From contig JADRCO010000444.1 of assembly GCA_021464525.1 (NCBI GenBank), positions 1-33,665 on the forward strand: 33,665 nt of DNA, in the 5' to 3' direction. Below the pieces are notes generated by a model. The model did no database searches. It had not been told where the DNA came from and was given only the letters and a program-made list of their open reading frames with translations. This DNA comes from Rhizophagus sp. LPA8_4_AMF (Eukaryota > Glomeromycota > Glomeromycetes > Glomerales > Glomeraceae). Positions within the stretch are counted from its first letter, which is position 1; each line of letters starts with the position of its first letter. A program made the position numbers and the translations under genes. Positions 22,284-32,498 of the stretch are shown here, one piece after another.

Positions 22284-22880
22284 TCAAATTTTACCAGCCA
22301 TCCAGCCGCGATTCTTCACAGCTAATTCAACAGCACAATGTCCCCAATCAATTCCATGATTATGCTTCTTCTCACTTGAACCCAAACCAGATCTTTCCAA
22401 TGCTTGATCTTCATTTAGACAAGTTAAAATACCAAAAACACAAGGAATGCCAGAATCCAATCCAACCCTCATTAAACCATTACTAACAGCGTCGGCAATA
22501 TATTCAAAATGCATCGTAGAACCTTTGATTAATACTCCAATACAAATAACCACATCAAAAGTTTGTGTGTTAACAGGCGGAGGTCCAGTTTGTTCTCCTG
22601 CTGAGGTTGATGAAAATAATTCTGCTGCATTTGGAGTAGCCTGAAGTCTTGATGCTGCAATAAGACGTTGAGTTGCAAATGGTAATTCATATGATCCTGA
22701 GACAGATTGAATGGAAATATTCTCGGATTTAACCGAATATTCATTGGTCATGGTGTCAATTGCTCCTTTTATTAATGCGTCCACTACCGTAATATTCCAA
22801 CGTGCATGTACGATTAGAACACGCAATGAAGAACCGTCATATTTTTCAATTGGTGGAGCTACTCCTTTAACAGTTGACAT
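22284..22880 (-). CDS. RIB4: 6,7-dimethyl-8-ribityllumazine synthase
   Basis: Penultimate step of riboflavin synthesis: joins 5-amino-6-ribitylaminouracil with 3,4-dihydroxybutanone phosphate. Uninterrupted 198-aa frame. Seen: LIVHARWN (22-29) with the aromatic Trp28 of the substrate site, GSYELPFA (62-69), the phosphate-binding and catalytic stretch GVLIKGSTMHFEYIADAVS (115-133) with His124, PCVFGILTCLNEDQALERSG (146-165), and WGHCAVELA near the end. A Ser/Thr/Gly/Pro-rich loop of about 27 residues (80-107) is inserted between the second and third blocks; inserts at this place occur in fungal enzymes. Lack of introns is unusual beside its intron-rich neighbours. Confidence 0.97.
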   Translation of the reverse strand: MSTVKGVAPPIEKYDGSSLRVLIVHARWNITVVDALIKGAIDTMTNEYSVKSENISIQSVSGSYELPFATQRLIAASRLQATPNAAELFSSTSAGEQTGPPPVNTQTFDVVICIGVLIKGSTMHFEYIADAVSNGLMRVGLDSGIPCVFGILTCLNEDQALERSGLGSSEKKHNHGIDWGHCAVELAVKNRGWMAGKI

Positions 22881-24931
22881 GTTTCAATTCTCAATAACTC
22901 GATAAATAATGTAAAAAGAATTTCAACAAAAATCAAATTACGCCTTATTTATTGAATATTAATGTGGCACCGACCAACATTTGATGATCGAATAATTATG
23001 ATAATATCACATGATTATTTATTTATTCCTTAAAAGAAAAAGTTTCTTTTACGCTGTGTTTATCACCAAGTCTAATCTGTAATATATAGAAGCCATGTGA
23101 TTATATTATGTCGAGATTTGTTTGATATGCTTACCTAAATCTTAAACGTGGCACAGCCATCTGACATTCTTAGATTATAATAAGTAAAACGTACTACCAT
23201 ATTTTATGGATATTATGGATATTTATACCAAATAAAAGTGCACGAAAGATAATTTTGATGCATTGCAAAATCTTTAGAAAAAGATAATATAACTCTCCTA
23301 ACACATTACTTGTTGAACATCTTTTATTATCATTATTATTATATTTTAGTCATTCGAGTTCGTTAGTTGTTTCTTTTTTCTTACCGTACCGCACTGCTTA
23401 TAGTATCCCCAAAGTTAGTACACCCACGTTATGGTATTTTACTAGATATAAAATTTTTTACTCTCAATTAGTACCCCCCCTTAATTCTGGTAACTTTAGC
23501 TTAATTCTGGTCAAAATTATTATGTACCCCCTCATATAATACCCGGTATCTCACAAAGTACCCGCGGGTATTATATCAGGTATTTTGTATAATACCCGGG
23601 ATACTATAAGCAGTGCTGTACGGTATATGCATAACAGAAAAGTAGGCAAATTCATAAGAAAAGCGACAATTCACGAAAGTAGCCACATTGATTATATAAA
23701 ATTCATGCAATGATTAAAATATATAGTATGCTCCTATTGTTACAAACGAACCACTTACTTAGAGATGAGAATAAATTCTAAATAATGATTTCTCTAATTA
23801 GAACATTCTCTATTAGAGAAAGCCGCTATTAATTAATTATAGAAATAGGCTATAAAATATAAACATTTTTAGATTTTTTACCAAAAAAGAAAGAGCATTG
23901 AGAAGGCCGCTTTGGTCTGATATTAGAGGATATGTAACTATAAGCCTCTGCTGTCATTATTACTATATAATTATAATATATGCAAAATAATAAGATATGC
24001 AGGGACACTTAGGTGCAGGAGATATATAAGATTTCATGGCTGTAAAATGAAAATTTTACGGTAATCATATTATGAGCAACACGGAGATTATTATGGTTGG
24101 CATTTTTGTATATCTTCTCGTTCTTACAATATTTAGATGCCGAATTTGGTAATTATAAGTAGCGGATTTAGGTAAGTATTGCGAAGGGGCATCCGTGTTT
24201 TGTCATTATTATGACATATAAGACACTTAGATCTTCAACATGCATGTGGCTTAGTTGAGGCGCTGTGGCTTTTTGATACATCTTTGTGAAATTAGTATTA
24301 CATAATTATCGGGAAGTGCCGACTCTTTTTTATAAACCTGAAATCTCTAGCCACATCCGAAAAATTCTTTATAAGCCATTTCTTATGCATAACAGGCATT
24401 CAGATAAAGAAAGCATAAATAGAAATTTATATTATAAAATAAAATAAATATTTACAAATTAATTATCTTGATATATTCTATATTTAGAAAATTCGTGAGA
24501 AACTCCGATAAATATGTACATATATGTACTCATTTTTTCAGGAGTGAGCTCCGATCAAAACAAAAAAGGACACGCGGTCGCGAAAGATCTACGGTGTTTA
24601 TTTAAATTATTTTTATTATTCTTAACATTCTTAACGAGATAGACATTAATTTAACTAATTTCAAAATTTCTTGTCCGCATTTAATTATTATTATTCACAA
24701 AAATTTCAAAAATTACAATAGATATTATGAGTTTCTAAATTATTATTGTACAAAAAGAAATGATAAAATATATAGGGAAGAATGTTTAAGGATAAGAATA
24801 GCCTTTTTTTCTAAAAAAAAGCATTCTAATTTTCAGCCAACATTTTATGTCCGGATGTTTTCTTAATATATGTATTATATTATCCCAATAATAATTATTT
24901 AAAACTTGATAAGTGTCAATTTCACCGGAAA
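22881..24931. other. Long intergenic region holding an inverted-repeat element
   Basis: Begins with the lumazine synthase promoter and ends with the 3' side of the Nudix gene. The only clear feature is the 240-bp terminal-inverted-repeat element at 23382-23625. From 23640 to 24900 I find no protein frame, tRNA fold or repeat I can support. The sequence is a little less AT-rich at 24540-24600 and near 24180-24260, but no meaning can be assigned. Confidence 0.5.
23382..23625. mobile_element. MITE-like element with 28-bp terminal inverted repeats (copy A)
   Basis: The left end (23382-23409) and the reverse complement of the right end (23598-23625) agree at 27 of 28 bases. Both outermost dinucleotides are TA, so the element proper is 23384-23623 with a possible TA target duplication, as for Tc1/mariner-derived MITEs. 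It is too short to encode a transposase and has no frame. Inside are a perfect 12-bp inverted pair (23534-23545 and 23565-23576, 19-bp gap), several CCCGG blocks, and a direct repeat of ttaattctggt (23481-23491, 23501-23511). A second copy lies at the right window edge in opposite orientation. Confidence 0.85.
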
Positions 24932-26073
24932 TTATGATGCAAATTTTTCAGAAAAGAAATTAATGTCATTATAATAATTAGTTGATAAATACCAAACAAT
25001 CAATAAAATAATTACTAAAATCGAAAATATCCATATCCAAAAATCTTTACGGTCCTCGGATGCTACGAATAGACCTGACTTATTATTGAATTTTTGAAGG
25101 ATAAAAGAATAATTGTTGGTGTCTCAAAAAAAGAAACCCAAAAGAAATCATTAAATTTTCACGCGTAAAGGAATGTTTTTACCTTTTCTGTTCTATGATT
25201 AATATTAATATTATCAAAGATATTATCATTATTATCAAATTGAGCTAATGAGCATTGTTCAACAACTTCGCGCATAAAAGGTTTTATCAATGCTTTCAAT
25301 GCATCGTCATAAGAAAACTAAAAATTCATAAATTAATAATTATACTCAAATATCAAGAAAAGAAGTTGAAAAATAACATACCCATTGCCTATCTCGCTCA
25401 TTCATTTCTGGCCATCTTTCTTCCAATTTTTCCACTTCCATTTCAAAGAATCTAAATTCGGCCTTTGGTAACCCTTTATTGGTGATATGATGCTTCCAGA
25501 TACCAATTGAAGACACTATTCGTCCTATTGCACCAGCTATCAAAGTTTGAAATTTTATTAATATTGAATTAAAAAAAATGAATTCTAAAATTCAAACCTT
25601 CTTCATATGTTTCTCGTAATGCTGCTTCTTCCTCTGATTCATCATTTTCCCAGCCGCCTTTAGGCTTTAATATGTGAATTGATTAAATATAATAATGTTA
25701 ATATCAATCGAAATTGCTAAACAAAATGAAGCATAATTACCAGCACCCATCCTTCTCCTTTCTTTCTTCGCGTTATCAGAAGGATTTTTCCGGTTTTCTT
25801 ATTAATTGGTACACAACCAGCTACCTGTGGCAAAAAAAATCAAAAATAAATAAGAGAAACACGAAAAAAGTTATATTTTAAACCAATAAAAATAAAAAAA
25901 TAAAAAATAAAAATAAAAAAAAAATTAAATTCAACTACTTTAAAAATCTACAACTATATAGAGAGTAAGTTATATACTAGATTTAAGTTTAAATTATTGC
26001 TGACCTTGCGTGTGTAGCCTTTATCGTAAACTTGATTTTCACGTCCTGTTCTAGCTTTCAAATCTTGTAACAT
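24932..26073 (-). CDS. Nudix diphosphoinositol polyphosphate phosphohydrolase with C-terminal membrane anchor
   Basis: DIPP/Aps1-type Nudix enzymes cleave inositol pyrophosphates and dinucleoside polyphosphates. Six exons give 218 aa: 26005-26073, 25741-25824, 25598-25664, 25382-25536, 25183-25317, 24932-25078. The N-terminus VAGCVPINKKTGKILLITRRK and GWVLPKGGWE are typical of DIPPs. The Nudix box runs from Gly54 to Ala76, with Glu60, Arg68-Glu69, Glu72, Glu73 and Gly75 in place, and the domain continues to about residue 158. Exon 6 adds a stretch that usual DIPPs (about 170-190 aa) lack: SEDRKD then a very hydrophobic segment at 183-201 (FWIWIFSILVIILLIVWYL) and a 17-residue tail, the layout of a tail-anchored membrane protein. 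If intron 5 were retained, the protein would end 7 codons after exon 5 without the anchor. Divergent to the LACTB2-like gene. Confidence 0.9.
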
Positions 26074-26311
26074 TTTGATTAAATATAAAACAGTCACGAA
26101 AGTTTAATTGCTTATTCAATTTTTTTTATTCGCACTTTTCATATTTATATGTACGTTTTCTAATGCAGGTGATACAAGTGATGCAAACAAAATTTGGAAA
26201 TAAAATAAATTTGTGGCACGATACGGAGGCTGAGTTTCTAACTAAAAAATATGCAGCCGAATCTCGCATTATCCCGGGACTTAAGAGTCTCTCTCCAAAT
26301 AAATAAATAAA
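26074..26311. promoter_or_regulatory. Divergent promoter region, Nudix gene / LACTB2-like gene
   Basis: 238 bp between two head-to-head genes. The stretch near 26216-26285 is less AT-rich than its surroundings. No known box can be named with confidence. Confidence 0.4.
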
Positions 26312-27285
26312 ATGACAAGTGTGTTACAAGAAATACCACATTTTACAAAATTAAGTGAGAGAGTCGTCCGTATTCTCGGTTTAAATCCTGGTCACATAAC
26401 TTTGCAAGGTTTCTTAATTTAAACCTAAATTTCTTCGGTCGAATTCGCTTAACAATTTTTTCAAGTAATAATTTGAATTTTTGAACAGGAACAAATACAT
26501 ATCTTATTGGAACTGGCTCAAGAAAAATTCTACTGGATACTGGAGAGGGAAAACCCGAATATATTCATTTATTAATCGAATCACTTAAAAAACTTGGAGA
26601 AAATGTTATTATCTCCGATATATTGATTTCGCACTGGCATTTTGATCATGTTGGAGGTATCGATAATATTCTACAATATGCATGTGAAAATAATTTACCT
26701 TCACCCATAGTGCACAAGAAACTCGATCCTGAACATGATAAATCTCATCATACATTCCAGCAAGTAGAAAATAATCAAATTTTCAAAACCGATGGTGCAA
26801 CTATCCGTTCTATTCTTACCCCTGGCCATTCAGAAGATCATGTATCTTTCTATTTAGAGGAAGAGAACGCAATTTTCACTGGTGACACTGTTCTAGGACA
26901 AGGTACAGCTAAATTTGAAAATCTTGGCGAGTACATAAATTCATTACAGAAATTGAAACAATTTTCTCCTAATCGTTTATATCCTGGTCATGGCCCAGTG
27001 GTTGAAAATGGTACAGAAAAATTAGAGGAGTATATTACTCATCGTTTGAAACGAGAAGAAGAAATAATTGAAGTGTTAAAAAAATCGGAAACTCCGTTAA
27101 CACCAGGACAGATTGTAGAAATTATCTATGTTAAATATCCTAAACAGTTATGGTCCGCAGCAGAACATGGTATAATACTTCATCTTATTAAATTAGAGAA
27201 CGATGGACTAGTTAAGAAGCTTTCATCAGATACAGATATTGAAAGTTCGAAAGGGAAATGGGCTATTATTAATTCTAAAATTTGA
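26312..27285 (+). CDS. LACTB2: LACTB2-like metallo-beta-lactamase-fold nuclease/hydrolase
   Basis: Two exons give 297 aa: 26312-26408 and 26489-27285. The metal-binding motif is HWHFDH at residues 81-86, followed downstream by TPGHSEDH (third His), FTGDTVLG (bridging Asp) and YPGHGP (fourth His), all five family motifs in order. After the fold comes the winged-helix-like tail with LKREEEIIEVLKK and TPGQIVEIIY, present in LACTB2 proteins. Human LACTB2 is a mitochondrial single-strand endoribonuclease, and fungal relatives are often labelled lactamase-like. In this protein no targeting peptide is obvious, so the location is open. The length equals that of the human protein (288). Confidence 0.94.
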
Positions 27286-27871
27286 TTATTTAAGAGACAA
27301 ATATTAAGGTTATCATTGCCATTACTCCTTATTTTAAAACAAACGCGAAAATTGTGAACTATCTCTTCCTACATAATTCAGGAAAGTTATAACTAAGTTT
27401 CGTGTACGGGTTTTAATCGAACTAGAGAATAAAGTTTATTCTTTTAAAAAGAAGTAAATTATTTTAAAATAAGTAATTAAAAGAATTTTCTTATAGTAAA
27501 CCTTGATCTAGTGAAACTTTATGTTATTAATGAAAAAATAATTGTTTATATTATAACTATTACAGTAAATGATTTACAGAATAATGATTGTTGATATTAA
27601 TGTTATCATACAATTTCATTATGGTTTAGGTTATCTTTATCAATCATAATTGTGTGAATGAATTTGCCCGTTTTAAGATGATAATCTGATATACAAGAGC
27701 TCAAGCTGTTCTTACTGGCATAACAAATCGAAGACAGCCTCAAAAGAGTGAAACAAACATCCTAATATCTTTCTTTATTGACGACATTAGAAAAATAATC
27801 TGATTGTAACTGTAACATCAGCCATTATAATTATATACAAGATAAAGTATATAAAATCACATATACTTATC
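27286..27871. other. Tail-to-tail intergenic region, LACTB2-like / PRP17
   Basis: AT-rich sequence behind two convergent genes. No gene or repeat is seen. Confidence 0.5.
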
Positions 27872-30497
27872 TTAATCCTAAATATAAAAAGTAACGGAAT
27901 TAATTATAAAAATATATTTTAATAAGCAAAATAAGTAATAATTATTTACCCAGAGCTTAATCAATCCATCCCAACTACAAGTAGCTACCTTAGAAGTTTC
28001 GTGAGGATGCCATTCACATCCAATCACAACATTATCATGCGCCTTGAATTTTCTATTCGTTATAAATAAAATGTTAAATTATTTGTGTATATTTTTTAAA
28101 AACAATACCTACATTATACACTTACTTGAGCATTTTACATGACTTCCAATCCTATAATATAATAAGAAATATCATATATTAAAAAAAAGGCTCAAAAAGT
28201 AATGATATAATAATATTATAAACGCACTTACCCAAAACCACATACTTCCTTCTGAATCACCAGACATAATAAATCTTCCATCAGGTGAAAAATTGACTTG
28301 ACAAGCATAACCAGCTATTAGATGGCCAGTAAATCGTTTCTTGCGATGTATACGGAACCTATCCTTGGCACCATATATTACAATTTGGTTATCCAACGAT
28401 TGACAAGCTAACCATTTTTCTATAAATTATTAAAAGAAATTAATTAAGTGAATTCAGAAGCTATTTAAAAAATTCCAAGTAGTATGAGAAACTTAATTAC
28501 TGTTAGGGTGCAAAGTCACAGCAGGCATACTATGCATATGAGGTTCTGCAATATATTTAATCACCACAGGAATGTCAAACTCCCATGCTCTCAACGTCTT
28601 GTCATCTGAGGTTGTAACGAAACGTCTGTTTTCATCGACAAAAGTGATAGTATTCACAGCACCTAAATGTTGATCGTATTCTTGTGTTACCTCACCAGTA
28701 TTAATATCAAACTAAAACGGCGAATATCAATATAATTATGTAAATAAATAAAATCTTAAAGATCAATATAAAATAAAAAAATTTAAAAAAAACATACTTG
28801 CACAATCTTTTTATCCGAGCAACCCGCTAAAAATATGTGTTGTTTATCTTCATCAGGATTGAATTTAACAACATAGGGTATTTTTCCTGTGGTGAATGAC
28901 TTAATACACTGACCTATAATAAAACAACAATTAAAAATCATTTTACATAAAACACTTCTAATGTAAAATATTTTGAATTTAATCATACCGGTCTCGGTGT
29001 CCCACAATTTGATATACTTGTCATAACTAGCAGTCAAAAAACGCTTTCCATCATTCGTGAATGTAATATCTCGAACTGCTTTGTTATGTCCTATATAAGT
29101 TCTTAAGCATCTACGATCATTATACACATCCCAAATCTATATTCGAATAACATAAAAATTAATATTTTTTTTTTGAATTTACTAATAATATAATTTCTTA
29201 CCTTTACTTTTGAATCCATACTTGAAGACAGAATTAAATGTGCTGATTTGGGGAAAAATCGAATTGCGCTGACACCTTTATTGTGGCCAGACCTATAGGT
29301 AATTAAATAAAGATGTTAACAAATATATAATGTTATATATGTACAAGTCAATTGACAAATACCATGTATGAATACATCGTTTTGGAATAAAACATTCTTG
29401 CGTTCCAGGCTCTCCCAGTAAATTAACGTCCAAATCCATCGGTACATGCATATAAGTTCTTCCTTGGTAATCGTATTCCGATTTTCCTAGAAAAAAAAAT
29501 TACGTATGTGTAAATAGCTTATCAAAACAACATGTAACATTTTGAACTAGATGTACCATGAAATATTGTTTTTTCTTGACCAGTATCAATTTCCTTTTTA
29601 GATTTTGTCTCAGCTTCGGTCCTTGTAATTATCGTGCCCTAAATAAATATCGCTCATAAATAAATGCTATATACATCTGATTTATGATATAATTACACAT
29701 TACCTCTGGTGGTCCAACAGGATTTCCGATATTTTCGCCCTCATAACCAGTCCAAGGACCCATGTACTTATCTTCACCTTCTAATACAGCAGGATCACCT
29801 TTAGACAATCTCTTCGGCATATCAGCTGGTTTAGGTGTCGGATCATAAATAGTAGCACCATTCATTGCTATAGCTTTCTCTATGTCGCCAACATACCCTG
29901 TTCCTGATTGTGTTATAAGTGAAGGATCTAGCGCGTACCCAAAAGAAGTAAAAGTACGTTGTTGTGTTTTGAATGCTGCTTCACTAAAAGCTTGTTCTTC
30001 AACATGACCAGTTAAAACATTCTTATTCATTACTTTTGTACTATATGGATTAGATGGTCCGAAAACGGGTTTCATCATATCATCGTACGGTATATTCACG
30101 GAAATTTGAGTATCGGTAGGTCTTGTTAAAATTGAATTCGAAAGTTTTGGATCCTATATGGTGAAAATCAACCATATTCACGTCAATTGATGTGCCCTTA
30201 TAAATTTTTTTTTTTCTTTAGATAAAAAACTGGTAAAGGGAATAGATGGTTAAGCGGGGAAGAAACAATGAGAACATTTCGAGTAACCCATGTATGGGAA
30301 ACGCATCTATTTACAACAGGTTATTTATTAGATAGATTCCATCAACCACCAACCTCTAGACTGACGTCAGGAGCCAAATCTATCTTTGAACGTTTTACAA
30401 TTTGAGAATCTGCACTTTCATGATTGGTTCGTTTGGTTGAGATCTTTGTGAATTCGTCTTCACTACTAGAACCGTATTCGGTGGATAATAAATCCAT
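27872..30497 (-). CDS. PRP17: Pre-mRNA-processing factor 17 (Prp17/CDC40), WD40 protein
   Basis: Spliceosome component acting at the second catalytic step. Twelve exons give 562 aa (human CDC40: 579): 30354-30497, 29704-30153, 29557-29638, 29363-29486, 29202-29292, 28989-29136, 28798-28913, 28501-28711, 28232-28419, 28126-28151, 27950-28052, 27872-27877. The N-terminal half has the family blocks [48 protein letters not shown] and [11 protein letters not shown], then [15 protein letters not shown] and [12 protein letters not shown]. From about residue 265 come seven WD repeats, e.g. [63 protein letters not shown] and [17 protein letters not shown]. The last exon is only 6 nt, Asp plus stop, restoring the conserved IKLWD end. 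Confidence 0.95.
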
Positions 30498-30926
30498 ATC
30501 TAAACTTGGTTTATATTCTGGTTTAGCGAAGTAAATCGAGTAAATCGTCAAATTTGTGCTACAAAAAAAACGGTTCTCAATTGCGCCATTCAAATAATAC
30601 AAATAATGAAAATCATGTGACAAATAAGACTTTATTTGGTTAAATTTTTTTTTGACGAAGTTAATCCGATACAATTTGAATTAGAAATTTGATAATATTC
30701 TGAATGATAAAATAATTCTAAATGATTTATGATTTTAGCCACCACAAAAACTATGAAAGGATATATATTATTAATATTGAAAAAATTTATGATTTTTGTG
30801 AAGGGAGAACTATGTCTAAATTTTTTTTTGATTAAAGAATTTTATTTATTTTTTTTTTTTTTTAAAAGAAAGAATTAATAAATGAATAAATAAAAATAAT
30901 TGTTCGATACAAAGTCCACCGTTTTA
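30498..30926. other. Intergenic: PRP17 promoter and 3' side of the orphan gene
   Basis: Very AT-rich, with a long A/T run at about 30845-30865. No feature beyond the expected promoter can be supported. Confidence 0.45.
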
Positions 30927-31214
30927 TTAAGGCATCATAAGGATAAATGTAACCAATTTGTCCGTCCAATATTTTCGATCGTATAGAATTTGCTCCGCAG
31001 ATAGAGCAGACTTCGAAGAAAAACTTGTTGCCATCGTTTTTGTTATTAAAGATATACCGTTGGCTTTTTTGATTTCTTGTGTCGTCATAGATGAAATCGA
31101 AGAGATAGTTGAAGGATTAGAAATAACCTTCTCTGAAAGTTTATAAGTGTGTTGTTGTTGACGATCAAAAGGTGAGTGAATAAGAGCTGGTTCAAAATCT
31201 GCGAGGAATGACAT
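30927..31214 (-). CDS. Orphan 95-aa protein
   Basis: Uninterrupted frame beginning MSFLADFEPALIHSPFDRQQQ and ending in LVTFILMMP. I do not recognise the family. The middle (30-70) is Ser/Thr/Ile-rich and probably flexible, with SSISSMTTQEIKK and TMATSFSSKSALSAEQ; the last 20 residues (ILYDRKYWTDKLVTF) could form a helix. No signal peptide, membrane segment or metal-binding motif is seen. Codon use is less AT-driven than in the surrounding non-coding DNA, which supports a real gene. It lies in the same direction as PRP17 and head-to-head with the zinc-binding protein gene, 595 bp away. Confidence 0.6.
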   Translation of the reverse strand: MSFLADFEPALIHSPFDRQQQHTYKLSEKVISNPSTISSISSMTTQEIKKANGISLITKTMATSFSSKSALSAEQILYDRKYWTDKLVTFILMMP

Positions 31215-31809
31215 ATTTTTGTATCAAAAAATTTTAACTGATCAAAAAAGTAGATATTTAATGAAAGATATATTTGATGGAAGAAAGAGAAAAAAGAGTG
31301 TATATTTATAATATTTTTAAATAAACAGGAAAGAAATTAACGAAAAGTTTCAGGTTGTTTGTACTTTTTAATAAAGAAAAAATTTTTCATGTGTAACAAT
31401 TAACAATCAAGTTATCTAACAGGTATGTTATTCTAATATATATATATACCCCCGCTGCCCCTGCCAATTTTTACCCAATCTAGACAAGATATCAGTTATT
31501 GTCGTTTATTTCTAAATAGCCCCAATTTTTTTTTTTTACTTTTTTTTAAAAATTCCTGTAAAAAGAAGAAATTGCAGACAATATAATAATCGCATTGATT
31601 TTTCCGTAAAAAAAAAAAGTCATTGTGACTAACAAGTAAACAGTAAACAAAGTTCGGAGTTCTCTTAAAAATTTATTTGTTGTATAAATAAAATATTTTC
31701 TTGAAATTCTGCATTTGATTGGTTATTAATCACATGATAACGAATTTGATAATTATTCACAGATGCACCAAAATTAAAAAAAACAAATCCCTCCTTTTTA
31801 TCGTTAGCT
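31215..31809. promoter_or_regulatory. Divergent promoter region, orphan gene / zinc-binding protein gene
   Basis: Contains an (AT)n run at about 31436-31447 followed by an unusual C-rich block (31448-31467, tacccccgctgcccctgcca) and an ATTGG (inverse CCAAT) at 31718-31722, about 88 bp before the ATG on the plus strand. Poly-T and poly-A tracts lie at 31527-31548 and 31608-31618. Confidence 0.45.
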
Positions 31810-32498
31810 ATGACAGACGCTGAAGGTATTTTTTTTGGCAAGTAATTTTATTTTATAATGAGTATTCGAAAATAAACTTTTAATTGAATTGTTTTTTGTT
31901 TTAAGACTTTATATCACTTAGTCAAGCACAAATTGAAGCTATAAATGCCATAAACGAATCAAAAATTTCTGAATCACGAAAGCTGACTTTATCAGCATTA
32001 AAGTGTAAAAAATGCAGGTTGTTATATAATCCATTTAGTCTAAAGTTTACTTTATTCTTTATGTATATTTATTAATAAAAATTGTAGACAAACGGTAGCA
32101 TCAACTAAAGATTTCGTTAATCATGATCAAGGAAAAGGGCAAACAGCATTTGCATATAAAAAACGTGACTCATCATTTTCACAAATTATATGCTCTTCAT
32201 ATTTCATTGAACCAAAGGATTGGATATTTGACAGAGTACAAGAAGGTGAATTGGAAGGAAAAATAAAATGTCCAACGTGCCAAGTTAAATTAGGTAATTT
32301 CAGTTGGGCTGGTAAGTCCTTTTTAAATTGTTTTATGATTTTTTACAATTAAATCATCAATCGAAGCCAATATATATTCTACTAATTTTTTTTAAAAAAA
32401 TTTCGGAAATATTCAAAGGAACGCAATGTTCTTGTGGTTCATGGATAACACCTTCATTTGCTATTCATCGTGAAAAGGTTGATGAAGTTCTAACATGA
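31810..32498 (+). CDS. Free-standing Yvh1/DUSP12-type zinc-binding domain protein
   Basis: Four exons give 143 aa: 31810-31825, 31906-32017, 32088-32311, 32419-32498. The sequence matches the C-terminal zinc-binding half of Yvh1/DUSP12: a Cys39-x2-Cys42 pair (LKCKKCR), Cys78 in CSSYFIEPKDW, Cys104-x2-Cys107 (IKCPTCQVKLGNFSWAG), Cys121-x-Cys123 (QCSCGSWITPSFAIHREKVD) and His134. The dual-specificity phosphatase half with its HCxxGxxRS loop is absent; upstream DNA up to the next gene has no sign of it and the frame opens with its own ATG (MTDAE). In yeast the zinc domain alone supports release of Mrt4 from pre-60S ribosomes, so a ribosome-assembly role is a fair inference. Exon 1 is only 16 nt. 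Confidence 0.88.

Noticed and set aside
25094..25102. Alternative acceptor for the last Nudix exon further upstream (GAG, about 25125)
   Set aside because: Joining there to exon 5 puts the hydrophobic segment out of frame; only the acceptor ending at 25079 keeps it in frame.
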